The notes below the pieces were generated by a model that was not told where the DNA came from, searched no databases, and saw only the letters and a program-made list of their open reading frames with translations. From contig CAWCVL010000007.1 in assembly GCA_963798985.1 (NCBI GenBank), positions 124,001 to 188,000 on the forward strand: a DNA stretch of 64,000 nt, given 5' to 3'. A program made the position numbers and the translations under genes. This document shows, piece after piece, positions 30,441-38,730 of the stretch. The number at the start of each line of letters is the position of its first letter. The stretch's first letter is position 1. Source of the DNA: JACCTU01 sp963798985. Lineage in GTDB: Bacteria; Actinomycetota; Thermoleophilia; Gaiellales; Gaiellaceae.

Positions 30441-30868
30441 GCGACGAGCCGCTCGAGCGCCGGCCCTGGGAGGACGTCGCGCCGGACGTCCCGCACGTCT
30501 GGCGCACCCTCGGCTACCGCCGTACCCACGCGGAGCCGGGGCACATCGTCGTGGAGTGGGACGCCTCGCCCGACTACGCCTTCCCGGCCGACTCGGGGCA
30601 CATCGTCCACGGCGGCCTCGTCGCGACGATCCTCGACACGGCGATGGGCGGCGCCTGCTGGACGCTGCTCGAGGGCGACGAGACGTTCCTGACCGCCGAC
30701 CTGCGCACCGAGTTCCACCGCGCCTCGCGGCCGGGTCTGCTCCGGGCGGACGGCCGCGTCGTCCACCGGACGAAGCGCGTGATGTTCTGCGCCGCCGAGC
30801 TCTACGACGCCGAGGGCACGCACCTCGCGAGCGCGCGCTGTACGCAGGTCCTCCGCAGCGCCCGGTAG
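30437..30868 (+). CDS. PaaI-type hotdog thioesterase
   Basis: This 143-aa thioesterase has HIVHGGLVATILDTAMGGAC and TADLRTEFHRASRPGLLRAD. It is the last gene of the acyl-CoA operon that begins with the synthetase at 27.2 kb. A perfect palindrome lies 10 bp after its stop. It probably removes CoA from accumulating intermediates. Confidence 0.82.
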   Translation: MSDEPLERRPWEDVAPDVPHVWRTLGYRRTHAEPGHIVVEWDASPDYAFPADSGHIVHGGLVATILDTAMGGACWTLLEGDETFLTADLRTEFHRASRPGLLRADGRVVHRTKRVMFCAAELYDAEGTHLASARCTQVLRSAR

Positions 30869-30878
30869 CCGAATCACC

Positions 30879-30899
30879 CAAGTAACACGGTGTTACTTG
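30879..30899. promoter_or_regulatory. Palindrome copy 1 (core GTAACAC-N-GTGTTAC)
   Basis: A perfect inverted repeat with 10-bp arms, CAAGTAACAC and GTGTTACTTG, around a single central G at 30889. It is AT-rich against a background of about 70 percent GC. It lies between the thioesterase stop and the small HTH gene. Such size and symmetry fit a homodimeric repressor site. As RNA it would form a 9-bp stem with a 3-nt loop, but there is no T-run. Confidence 0.75.
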
Positions 30900-30937
30900 C
30901 CCTGCGAACCCTCGAGCGCGCGGAGGAGCCGGCGCTT

Positions 30938-30955
30938 GTAACACCGTGTTACTTG
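30938..30955. promoter_or_regulatory. Palindrome copy 2 (core GTAACAC-N-GTGTTAC)
   Basis: The 15-bp core GTAACAC-C-GTGTTAC (30938-30952) is perfect and the right arm extends to the full GTGTTACTTG. The left flank deviates. Its centre is 56 bp from copy 1. A TTGACA box begins 18 bp downstream, so protein bound here could control the HTH gene. Confidence 0.75.
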
Positions 30956-30972
30956 GAGAGAACGGCACGGAG

Positions 30973-31000
30973 TTGACACACGCGCAGGCTTCTCGATCGC
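30973..31000 (+). promoter_or_regulatory. Possible promoter of the small HTH gene
   Basis: TTGACA at 30973-30978 is a consensus -35 box, rare in this GC-rich sequence. A -10 element 17-18 bp downstream is weak (near GATCGC). The GTG start at 31013 would give a short leader. The two palindromes lie directly upstream. Confidence 0.45.
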
Positions 31001-31012
31001 GACCATCTCCCC

Positions 31013-31342
31013 GTGCTCTCGTTCGCGCCGCGGTTGTCGCCGAAGCTGCTCGAGGCGATCGTCCGGTACGACGACCGGAAGGTGCCGATCGCCGAGACCT
31101 ACCGGAGGGTCGGCCGCGAGGCGGAGCGGCTCGGCCTGCCGCGGCCGAGCTACCAGCGCGTTCGCGTGCTCGTCCACGCAGCCCGTCGGGCACGGTCGCG
31201 TCCGACCACCGCGTCGCTTCTCGTCGACGCCGCCCTGAACGTCCGGCATCCACGGCACGTGCTCGAGGAGTTGACGGGGGTTGGGTGGTCGCCTGCCGCC
31301 GAGACGGCGGGACTGAACCTCAGGAGCGATCCGCGACCTTGA
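31013..31342 (+). CDS. Small HTH-like protein, candidate binder of the palindromes
   Basis: This 109-aa protein starts with GTG and is clean over its length. Residues 6-52 (LSPKLLEAIVRYDDRKVPIA, then ETYRRVGREAERLGLPRPSY) look like a helix-turn-helix that ends in QRVRVLVHAARR. The C-terminal helix PTTASLLVDAALNVRHPRHV may dimerise. I recognise no named family. It converges with the oxidoreductase gene, overlapping by 23 bp. Two matching palindromes sit in its upstream region, which suggests autoregulation; this is inference. Confidence 0.6.
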   Translation: MLSFAPRLSPKLLEAIVRYDDRKVPIAETYRRVGREAERLGLPRPSYQRVRVLVHAARRARSRPTTASLLVDAALNVRHPRHVLEELTGVGWSPAAETAGLNLRSDPRP

Positions 31343-32319
31343 CGAGTGCCTTGCCGCGGTTCTCGCCGCGGAGCATCCCGAGGAACGCGCCCGGTGCGTT
31401 CTCCAGTCCGTCGGTCACGTCCTCGCGCCACTGCAGCTTGCCCTCGGCGACCCAGCGCGCGAGCCTGCGCGCCGCCTCGTCGAAGCGGTGCGCGTAGTCG
31501 CTGACGAGGAAGCCCTGCATCTTCGCGCGGAAGACGATCAGCAGCCCGGGGTGGAAGCTCGGCTCGGGGCGCACGGCGTTGTACTGCGAGACCTGCCCGC
31601 AGATCGCGATGCGGGCGCCGACGTTCAGCCGCCCGTGCACGGCGGCCGAGATCTCGCCGCCGACGTTGTCGAAGTACACGTCGACGCCGTCCGGGCACGC
31701 CTCCTTGAGCGACGCGCGCACGTCGTCGTTCTTGTAGTCGATCGCGACGTCGTAGCCGTAGAGCTTGCAGTCGGTGGCCTTGTCGGGCCCGCCGGCGATC
31801 CCGATCGTGCGGCAGCCCGCCAGCTTCGCGATCTGGCCGACGATCTGCCCCACGGCGCCGGCCGCGCCCGAGACGACCACCGTGTCGCCGGGCTTCGGCT
31901 CGCAGACGTCGAGCAGGCCGAAGTAGGCGGTGAATCCCGTCGCGCCGATCACGTGCAGCGCGAGCGTCGGCGGGTCGAGCTGGCTCGGCACCTTGCGGAG
32001 CGAGCCGGCGCGCACGACCGCGTAGTCCTGCCAGCCGAGTTGGCCGACGGCGAGGTCGCCTGGCGCGAACCGAGCGTCGTTGCTCTCGACCACCTCGCCG
32101 ACCGCCTGCGCTGTCATCACCTCGCCGACCTCGACGGGCTTCGCGTACGAGCGCGCCTCGCTCATGCGGCCTCGCTGATACGGGTCGACCGAGGCCCAGA
32201 GTGACGCGGACGAGCACCTCGCCGGGGCCTGCCTCGGGCGCCGGCTGCTCGACGAGCTCGAAGTTCGACTCGTCCGGGACGCCGGTCGGCCGCGAAGCGA
32301 GCGTGACGACGCGGTTCAC
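31320..32319 (-). CDS. NADP-dependent MDR oxidoreductase, CurA/leukotriene B4 dehydrogenase-like (one frameshift)
   Basis: This enone reductase of about 333 aa has VNRVVTLASRPTGVPDESNF at the N-terminus and the family pattern VDPYQRGRMS, split by an indel near 32192. It continues GATGFTAYFGLLDVCEPKPG, VVSGAAGAVGQIVGQIAKL and VDVYFDNVGGEISAAVHGRL. The GTG at 32317-32319 gives a GTGA overlap with the acyl-CoA dehydrogenase stop; a GTG 12 bp upstream is possible. Such enzymes reduce alpha,beta-unsaturated ketones. Confidence 0.85.
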
Positions 32320-33518
32320 TCGAACCGCCACGCTCGTCCCTGCTCGAACTCCTTGAGAATGCGCCGCGAGACGACCATGCGGTGCACCTCGTCGGGGCCG
32401 TCGTAGATCCGCGCAGCGCGCGCGTTCGCGTACATCTCCGCGAGCGGCGTCTCGTCGGTCAGCCCGCGCGCGCCGTGCACCTGGATCGCGCGGTCGATCA
32501 CGTCGTGCAGCACCTGCGCGGCGAAGAACTTGATCACCGACACCTCGACCCGCGCCTCGTCGCCTTCGTCGATCTTGCGCGCGGCGTCGAGCGTCATCAG
32601 CCGGCAGGCGTGGATGCCCGCTGCCGAGTCGGCGATCCAGTTCTGGATCGTCTGCTTATCGGCGAGACGCGACCCAAACGCCTCGCGCTCGAGCGAGTAG
32701 GAGCACATGAGCTCGAACGCGCGCTGCATCTGACCGAGCCAGCGCATCACGTGGTGGATGCGGCCGGGCCCGAGCCGCTTCTGCGCGATCCGGAACCCGT
32801 CGCCCGGCTCGCCGAGCGTGTTCGCGACCGGCACGCGCACGCCGCGATACCAGACCTCGCAGTGCGTCGACCAGCCGCTCCCCGCATGCCCCATCACCGG
32901 AATCGGTCGCACGACCTCGACTCCGGATGTCTCGGCGGGAACGATGATCTGCGAGGCACGCGAGTGCGCAGGTGCTTCCGGGTCGCTGACGGCCATCACG
33001 ATCCCGAACGCCGCGCCGTCGGCGCCGGACGAGAACCACTTGTGCCCGTCGATCACCCACTCGTCGCCGTCGCGAACCGCCCGCGTGCGGAGCGTGGTCG
33101 GGTCCGACCCCGAGACCTCGGGCTCGGTCATCGAGAAGAAGGAGCGGATCCCGCCAGCGACGAGCGGGAAGAGCCAGCGTTCCTTCTGCTCCGGCGTCCC
33201 GAACATGTGGAGGATCTCCGCGTTGCCGGCGTCGGGGGCCTGGCAGCCGAAGACGAGCTGCGCGTACGTCGAGCGGCCGATCTCCTCGTTCAGGAGCGCG
33301 TAGGCGAGGAAGCCCTTGCCGCTGCCGCCCGCCTCCGGCGGCACGTGCGGCGCCCAGAGGCCGGCGTCCTTCACCTTCGCCTGGAGGGAGCGGATCAGCT
33401 CCTGGTCGTCGGTCGAGAGCGCGCGCTCGTTCGGGTAGACGTGCTCCTCCATGAACGCGCGGTAGCGGGCGCGCAGGCCGACGAGCTCGTCGGTGGGAGC
33501 AAGGTCCGCGATCGCCAC
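32316..33518 (-). CDS. Acyl-CoA dehydrogenase, ACAD10/11 or LvaC-like
   Basis: This 400-aa ACAD has SFFSMTEPEVSGSDPTTLRT, a HKWFSSGADGAAFGIVMAV strand and the C-terminal block IQVHGARGLTDETPLAEMYA with ARIYDGPDEVHRMVVSRRIL. The last motifs are typical of ACAD11-like enzymes rather than short-chain ones. The GTG at 33516-33518 is preferred; an upstream ATG at 33539 would overlap the divergent gene. Across the strand switch lie a phosphotransferase and a DUF6285-like gene, the same gene set as the bacterial levulinate module. Confidence 0.87.
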   Translation of the reverse strand: MAIADLAPTDELVGLRARYRAFMEEHVYPNERALSTDDQELIRSLQAKVKDAGLWAPHVPPEAGGSGKGFLAYALLNEEIGRSTYAQLVFGCQAPDAGNAEILHMFGTPEQKERWLFPLVAGGIRSFFSMTEPEVSGSDPTTLRTRAVRDGDEWVIDGHKWFSSGADGAAFGIVMAVSDPEAPAHSRASQIIVPAETSGVEVVRPIPVMGHAGSGWSTHCEVWYRGVRVPVANTLGEPGDGFRIAQKRLGPGRIHHVMRWLGQMQRAFELMCSYSLEREAFGSRLADKQTIQNWIADSAAGIHACRLMTLDAARKIDEGDEARVEVSVIKFFAAQVLHDVIDRAIQVHGARGLTDETPLAEMYANARAARIYDGPDEVHRMVVSRRILKEFEQGRAWRFE

Positions 33519-33537
33519 GCGGTTAGCATCGCAGGTC

Positions 33538-34542
33538 ATGCGCCTCGGCTTCTACATGGGCTACGCACAGCCGGGGACGAACCCGCTCGAGCTCGTCGAG
33601 CTTGCCCAGGAGGCGGAGCGGCTGGGCTACGACTCGGCGTGGGCCGCGGAGGCGTGGGGCACCGACGCCGTCAGCGTGCTCAGCTGGCTCGCCGCGACGA
33701 CGACCACGCTGAAGATCGGCTCCGCCATCCTGCAGATCCCGGGGCGCACTCCGGCGAACGCGGCGATGACGGCGGCCACGCTCGACCTGCTCTCCGGCGG
33801 CCGCTTCCTGCTCGGCCTCGGCACGTCGGGCCCGCAGGTCGTCGAGGGCTGGCACGGCGAGCCGTGGGGCAAGCCGCTCACGAAGACGCGCGAGTACGTG
33901 GAGATCGTGCGTACGGTGCTCCGGCGCGAGCTGCTCGAGCACCACGGCGAGCACTACGACATCCCGTACTCGGGGCCGGGCGCGACGGGGCTCGGCAAGC
34001 CGCTGAAGCTGATGGCGCGCCCGCACCGCGCCGAGATTCCGATCTACCTCGCGTCGATGGGACCGAAGTCGGTCGAGCTCGCGTTCGAGATCGCGGACGG
34101 CTGGATCCCGCTCTTCTTCCAGCCTGAGCGAGCGCGCGAGATCTTCCCGATGAGCGAGGGGCGCGACGGCTTCGACATCGCGCCGAGCGTGCCGGCGGTG
34201 CTGCTCGACGACGTTCAGACGGCCCGCGATGCGCTCAAGGGCTACTACGCGCTCTACATCGGCGGCATGGGCGCGCGCGGCAAGAACTTCTACAACGAGC
34301 TCTTCGCCCGCTACGGCTACGAGGACGACGCGCGCAAGATCCAGGACCTCTACCTGGACGGGAAGCAGCGCGACGCGATCGCCGCAGTGCCGGACGATTT
34401 CGTCGACGCGGTCGCGCTCGTCGGCCCGAAGGAGCGCTTCGCCGAGCGGATCGACGCGTTCCGCGAGGCGGGCGCGACGACGCTGCTCGTCTCGACGCGG
34501 GATCCTGCCGCGCTCCGAGCCGTTGCCGAACTGACGCAGTGA
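33538..34542 (+). CDS. LLM-class F420-dependent oxidoreductase
   Basis: This 334-aa luciferase-like TIM barrel has LGFYMGYAQPGTNPLELVEL, WAAEAWGTDAVSVLSWLA, IPGRTPANAAMTAATLDLLS and GGRFLLGLGTSGPQVVEGWH. These are features of actinobacterial F420-dependent members. It may oxidise or reduce an intermediate of the acyl-CoA pathway. Its start lies 19 bp from the divergent dehydrogenase start and it overlaps the kinase gene as GTGA. Confidence 0.87.
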   Translation: MRLGFYMGYAQPGTNPLELVELAQEAERLGYDSAWAAEAWGTDAVSVLSWLAATTTTLKIGSAILQIPGRTPANAAMTAATLDLLSGGRFLLGLGTSGPQVVEGWHGEPWGKPLTKTREYVEIVRTVLRRELLEHHGEHYDIPYSGPGATGLGKPLKLMARPHRAEIPIYLASMGPKSVELAFEIADGWIPLFFQPERAREIFPMSEGRDGFDIAPSVPAVLLDDVQTARDALKGYYALYIGGMGARGKNFYNELFARYGYEDDARKIQDLYLDGKQRDAIAAVPDDFVDAVALVGPKERFAERIDAFREAGATTLLVSTRDPAALRAVAELTQ

Positions 34543-35447
34543 GAGAAGCGCTCGAGGCGAAGCTCGGCCCGATCTCGTCAGCGCACCTGCTTGCGGGCGG
34601 CGCGTCGAAGGAGGCGTGGGCGGTCGACCTCGCCGACGGGACCGAGCTTCTGGTCCGCCGCGCGAGCGTCGGCGTGATCCACCGCGACACGCTGACGCTC
34701 GAGCAGGAGTTCCAGGTGCTCGAGGCCGCGGTGGCCGCAGGCGTCGCCGCACCGCGCCCAGTCCAGTACCTCGGCGACGTCGACGGGCACGAGGCGTTCG
34801 CGATGGAGCGCGTGCGCGGCGAGACGATCGGGCGGCGCATCGTCCGCGACCCGCCGGCCGCGCTCCCTTTGCAGCTCGCAGAGCAACTCGCGCGCATCCA
34901 CTCGATCGAGCCGCTCGACTTCCTGCCCCGCGGTAGCGCGATCCAGCGCTTCTACGACGAGCTCGACTCGGTCGACGAGCCGCACCCCGCGATCGAGTAC
35001 GGGCTCGGGTGGGTTCGCGAGCGGCTCGCGCCACCGGACGCGCCGACGTTCTGCCACGGCGACTTCCGCGTCGGCAACTTCGCCGTCGACGCGGACGGCC
35101 TCGTCTCGGTGCTCGACTGGGAGTTCGCGCACGTCGGCGATCCCGTCGGCGACGTCGCGTGGCCGATCGTTCGCGCGTGGCGCTTCGGCGCCGACGGACG
35201 CCGGCTCGGCGGCGTCGGTGAGGTCGAGCCTTACCTCGAGCGCTACAACGAGCTGACCGGGCGCGAGGTCACGCTCGAAGAGCTCGACGTCTGGGAGGTC
35301 TTCGGCAACGTCAAGTGGGCGATCGGCTGCCTGACGCAATGCCGTCGCCACCTGAATGGGCAGGATCGCAGCGTCGAGTACGCCGTGCTCGGCCGGATGG
35401 CCGCCGAGATGGAGTACGAGCTCCTCGACCTGATCGAACATGCCTGA
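34539..35447 (+). CDS. APH-family phosphotransferase (LvaA/ACAD10-kinase-like)
   Basis: This 302-aa kinase has the nucleotide loop LLAGGASKEAWAVDLADGTE, the catalytic loop FCHGDFRVGNFAVDADGLVS and the metal Asp in VLDWEFAHVGDPVGDVAWP. In the levulinate pathway and in ACAD10/11, relatives of this family phosphorylate 4-hydroxyacyl-CoA. The adjacent ACAD and DUF6285-like genes support that role; no direct proof exists in the sequence. An aminoglycoside resistance role is unlikely in this context. Confidence 0.82.
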   Translation: MREALEAKLGPISSAHLLAGGASKEAWAVDLADGTELLVRRASVGVIHRDTLTLEQEFQVLEAAVAAGVAAPRPVQYLGDVDGHEAFAMERVRGETIGRRIVRDPPAALPLQLAEQLARIHSIEPLDFLPRGSAIQRFYDELDSVDEPHPAIEYGLGWVRERLAPPDAPTFCHGDFRVGNFAVDADGLVSVLDWEFAHVGDPVGDVAWPIVRAWRFGADGRRLGGVGEVEPYLERYNELTGREVTLEELDVWEVFGNVKWAIGCLTQCRRHLNGQDRSVEYAVLGRMAAEMEYELLDLIEHA

Positions 35448-35739
35448 CCGGCCGAGCGCGTCCGAGCTGATCGAGGCGGTCTTCGAGTTCCTCGCGAGCG
35501 AGGTGCTCCCGACCGCCGACGACCAGCGACTGAAGTTCCGCACGCTCGTCGCGATGAACGCGCTCGGGATCGCCCGGCGCGAGCTCGAAAGTAACACTGT
35601 GTTACTTGACCAAGGACAGCTCGCGGACCTGGCCGCTCGGATCAGGGCCGGCGAGACCGTCGACCTCGCCGAGCTGAAGGAGCACGTCGCGGCCAAGCTC
35701 CGCATCTCGAACCCCGCCTACCTCGAGCAGTACGAGTGA
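35440..35739 (+). CDS. DUF6285-like small protein containing an in-frame palindrome
   Basis: This 99-aa protein starts PDRPSASELIEAVFEFLASE and ends KLRISNPAYLEQYE, a pattern I recognise as DUF6285, usually next to APH kinases. Its middle, RRELESNTVLLDQGQLADL, is encoded by the 19-bp palindrome at 35589-35607, which supplies the residues S-N-T-V-L-L including a rare TTA leucine codon. It may partner the kinase as LvaB does. It overlaps genes on both sides. Confidence 0.72.
   Translation: MPDRPSASELIEAVFEFLASEVLPTADDQRLKFRTLVAMNALGIARRELESNTVLLDQGQLADLAARIRAGETVDLAELKEHVAAKLRISNPAYLEQYE
35589..35607. promoter_or_regulatory. Palindrome copy 3, inside a coding sequence
   Basis: A perfect 19-bp inverted repeat, AAGTAACAC and GTGTTACTT around a central T at 35598. 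It matches the two copies near 30.9 kb but lies within the DUF6285-like gene, about 4.7 kb away. It is read in frame without a stop. Protein binding here could block elongation through the kinase operon, or the repeat could be a dispersed element. Confidence 0.7.
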
Positions 35740-36396
35740 GGCGCCGCCTCTACGTGATGCGGCACGGCGCGGTTTCGTACTTCGACCACGGGCGGCCGTT
35801 GAAGCCCGAGGACGTCCCGCTCACGGTCGCCGGGCGCGACCAGGCGTACGCGGCGGCGTCGATGCTCCGTGGGATCGAGTTCGACCGCGTGATCACGAGC
35901 GGCCTGCCGCGCACGGTGGAGACCGCGACCATCGTCGCGCCGGACCTCGAGCCCGAGGCCTGGCCGGACCTGCGCGAGCTCGAGACCGGGCGGCTCGCCG
36001 ACATCCCGGAGGACGAGCTCGAGCGCGCCTTCACCCATGCCTTCCGCGACATCGTGCCTGAGAGACGCCCGCTTTCTCGCGGGCGAGACGATCGGCTCGC
36101 TCTTCGACCGCGTCCTGCCCTCGCTCGACCGGCTGCTCGCGGCCGAGGACTGGGACATCGCGCTCGCCGTCCTCCACGGCGGGGTCAACCGCGCGATCCT
36201 CTCCCGCGCGCTCACCGGCGGGCGCACCTTCCTCGGCAACCTCGAGCAGTCCCCCGCCTGCGTCAACATCCTCGACATCGGCGGCGACGACGACTGGATC
36301 GTGCGCGCGGTCAACGTGACGCCGTACGATCTGGCACACCTGGAAGGCAGGTCAACGACGATGGAGGAGCTATGGCAGCAGTTCCGGAGCACGTAG
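35736..36396 (+). CDS. Histidine phosphatase-family protein (one frameshift)
   Basis: This phosphoglycerate-mutase-like protein of about 220 aa has the catalytic YVMRHGAVSYF, ITSGLPRTVETATIVAPDLE and the second His in LAVLHGGVNRAILSRALTG. A one-base indel near 36058 breaks the frame between AFRDIVPE and DARFLAGETIGS. The GTG start overlaps the DUF6285-like stop. A kinase and a phosphatase in one operon suggest a phosphorylated intermediate. Confidence 0.85.
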
Positions 36397-36851
36397 AGCG
36401 AGACGAGGTTCTCGAGCTGATGCGGCGCGAGGTCTCTCCCGAAGAGCACGAGGAGATCCGGGAGCTGTGGAAGAAGCACTCGAAGGCGGAGGACGACCGC
36501 GATCTTCCGGGGCTGATCTCGACGCTGACGCCGGACTGCGTGTACGAGGTGCGCCCCGACGGCGCACGCTGGGAGGGGCACGACGGCGCGACGCGCTTCT
36601 ACATGGAGCTGCTCGGCGCGTTCCCCGACATCCACTTCGACCTGACCGACATCGTGATCGGCCCGCAGGGCGTATGCGAGTGGGCGCGCGTCAGCGGCAC
36701 GCACGAGAACAAGTGGCTCGACTACGAGCCGAGCGGCCAGTTCCTGACGTGGAACGTCGTGATCCTCTTCCCGTGGGACCGCGAGCAGCGGCTGTTCAGG
36801 GGCGAGAAGGTGTACTCGGACGCGCAGCTGCTGCTGCTTCCACGCGGCTGA
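36372..36851 (+). CDS. SnoaL/NTF2-like protein
   Basis: This 159-aa protein with a cone-shaped NTF2-like fold is suggested by LISTLTPDCVYEVRPDGARW, GATRFYMELLGAFPDIHFDL and VCEWARVSGTHENKWLDYEP. It begins inside the phosphatase gene, with GGAG before its ATG, and ends overlapping the convergent hydrolase gene by 56 bp. It may be an isomerase or a binding protein; its substrate is unknown. Confidence 0.75.
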   Translation: MAAVPEHVERDEVLELMRREVSPEEHEEIRELWKKHSKAEDDRDLPGLISTLTPDCVYEVRPDGARWEGHDGATRFYMELLGAFPDIHFDLTDIVIGPQGVCEWARVSGTHENKWLDYEPSGQFLTWNVVILFPWDREQRLFRGEKVYSDAQLLLLPRG

Positions 36852-37588
36852 GGAAGCGCGACACGAGGTCCGCGAGTTCGCCGGGGATCTCGAGCGGGAG
36901 GTTGTGGCCCGCGCTCTCGAGCTCGACGTACTCCGCGTTCGGTAGGCGCGCGGCGAGCATCCGCCCGTTCTCCGGCGGCACGACGACGTCCTCGCTGCCG
37001 TGGAGGACGTACGCCGGCGCCTCGATCCGCTCCACCGCGAATATCCGCCGAGTAATAGCCGTAGCACGCCTCGAGCGTGCGCCCACATCGTCTCGAGCGT
37101 CGCGCCGTCCGCGAGCGCGCGCGCGCGACGATCTCCTCGAAGCGCTCGGGGTTCGCCTCGGGCCAGCCGGGCGCGAGCGAGAGCGGCTGTGTGCACGCGC
37201 TCGTACTCGCCGACGGGAAGCTCGACCGCCGCCTCGTACGCCTCGCGGACGTGCTGCGGCCGCGGCACGCGGTCCGGCCCGCCGGCGCCGCGTCCCGATC
37301 AGGAAGAGCGAGCGCACGAGCTCCGGGCGCGCGAGCGCGAGCGTCAGCGAGACGTAGCCGCCCATCGAGAGGCCGACGAGATGCGCGGCGCGGCCTCCGA
37401 GCAGCTCCGCCGCGTCCTCGGCCATCTCCGCGCACCGACCGCCGCGCGAGGCAGGTGCGCGAGCTCGCCGGTGCCGCGTGGCCCGAAGCGCAGCGACCTG
37501 CGCGCTCCGGTCAGCAGCGGCTCGACCCAGCGCCAGACCCACGGCGCCCTGGCCGAGGCCCGGCGATCAGCAGGACGGGTTCGCTCAG
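36796..37588 (-). CDS. Alpha/beta hydrolase (heavily frameshifted)
   Basis: Parts of the hydrolase are visible in different frames: VLLIAGLGQGAVGWRWVEPL, the nucleophile elbow HLVGLSMGGYVSLTLALARP, IEAPAYVLHGSEDVVVPPEN and the His block VELESAGHNLPLEIPG. At least four indels (near 37560, 37435, 37290-37190 and 37045) interrupt it. The proposed CTG start overlaps the thiolase stop as CTGA and is uncertain. Probably a carboxylester or acyl hydrolase. Confidence 0.65.
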
Positions 37589-38730
37589 AGGCGCTCGACG
37601 AGCATCGCCATGCCCTGACCGCCGCCGACGCACATCGTCTCGAGACCGATCGTCTCGTCGCGCGTCTGGAGGTCGTTCAGGAGCGTGCACATGATGCGGG
37701 CGCCCGTCATCCCGTACGGGTGGCCGAGCGCGATCGCGCCGCCGTGCGGGTTCAGCTTCTCGCCGAACGGGTCGACGCCGAGCTCGCGACAGACGGGGAT
37801 CACCTGCGCGGCGAACGCCTCGTTCAGCTCCATCACGTCGACGTCGTCGATCGTCATGCCCGCCTGCTTCAAGGCGTTCCGCACCGCGTTGATCGGGCCG
37901 ACGCCCATGATCTCCGGCTCGACACCCGAGACTCCCGACGCGATGATCCGCGCGAGCGGCGTCAGGCCGAGCTCCCGCGCACGCGTGTCGCTCATCACGA
38001 CGACCGCGGCCGCGCCGTCGTTCAGCGGGCACGCGTTTCCGGCCGTCACCTTCCCGCCCGGCTTGAAGGCCGGCTCGAGCGACGCCAGCTTCTCGAGCGT
38101 CGAGTCCGCCCGCGGCCCGTCGTCCTTCGCAACGCCGTCCCACGGCGTCAGCTCGCGCTCGAAGAATCCGGACTCCTGCGCGGCGACCGCGCGCTCCTGC
38201 GAGCGCTGCGCGAACTGGTCCATCTCCTCGCGCGAGACGTCCCACTGCTCCGCGACGTTCTCGGCGGTGAGGCCCATCGGGATGTAGACGTTCGCGATCG
38301 GCGCGTCGTCGCCGAACAGCTTGGGATGGAGCTCCTCGGTGTCCTTCGGGTAGCCGTTGACCTGCGTGATCGACTCGACCCCACCGGCGACGAACGCGTC
38401 CCCCTCGCCGGCGCGGATCGCGTGGAACGCCATCCGGATCGTCTGGAGCGACGACGCGCAGAAGCGGTTGACGGTCGTACCGGGAACCGATGCGGGGAGG
38501 TCGGCGAGCAGCGCCGCGCGCCGCGCGAGGTTCATGCCCTGCCGGTCCTGCGGGAACCCGCAGCCGATCATCACGTCGACGATCTCGTCGCGCGGGAGGG
38601 CGGGGACCTGCTTCAGCGCCGCGTCGATCGCGAACGCGGCGAGGTCGTCGGGACGGGCGTCGACGAGCGACCCCTTGCGCGCGCGCCCGATTGGCGTGCG
38701 CGCGGCGGAAACGATCACTGCTTCAGGCAA
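37585..38730 (-). CDS. fadA: Acetyl-CoA acyltransferase (thiolase)
   Basis: This intact 381-aa degradative thiolase has the nucleophilic Cys in VNRFCASSLQTIRMA, ELNEAFAAQVIPVC, LNPHGGAIALGHPYGMTGAR and the second Cys in ETMCVGGGQGMAML. It cleaves 3-ketoacyl-CoA to acetyl-CoA. It overlaps the dehydrogenase upstream by 8 bp, so the two give oxidation and cleavage steps of beta-oxidation. Confidence 0.92.
   Translation of the reverse strand: MPEAVIVSAARTPIGRARKGSLVDARPDDLAAFAIDAALKQVPALPRDEIVDVMIGCGFPQDRQGMNLARRAALLADLPASVPGTTVNRFCASSLQTIRMAFHAIRAGEGDAFVAGGVESITQVNGYPKDTEELHPKLFGDDAPIANVYIPMGLTAENVAEQWDVSREEMDQFAQRSQERAVAAQESGFFERELTPWDGVAKDDGPRADSTLEKLASLEPAFKPGGKVTAGNACPLNDGAAAVVVMSDTRARELGLTPLARIIASGVSGVEPEIMGVGPINAVRNALKQAGMTIDDVDVMELNEAFAAQVIPVCRELGVDPFGEKLNPHGGAIALGHPYGMTGARIMCTLLNDLQTRDETIGLETMCVGGGQGMAMLVERL

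Noticed and set aside
30879..30899. Palindrome copy 1 as an intrinsic terminator
   Set aside because: The symmetrical centre leaves almost no loop and no T-run follows; two similar copies elsewhere fit an operator better.
34539..35447. Aminoglycoside resistance kinase
   Set aside because: The APH fold alone does not indicate resistance; the acyl-CoA gene context points to a CoA-ester kinase.
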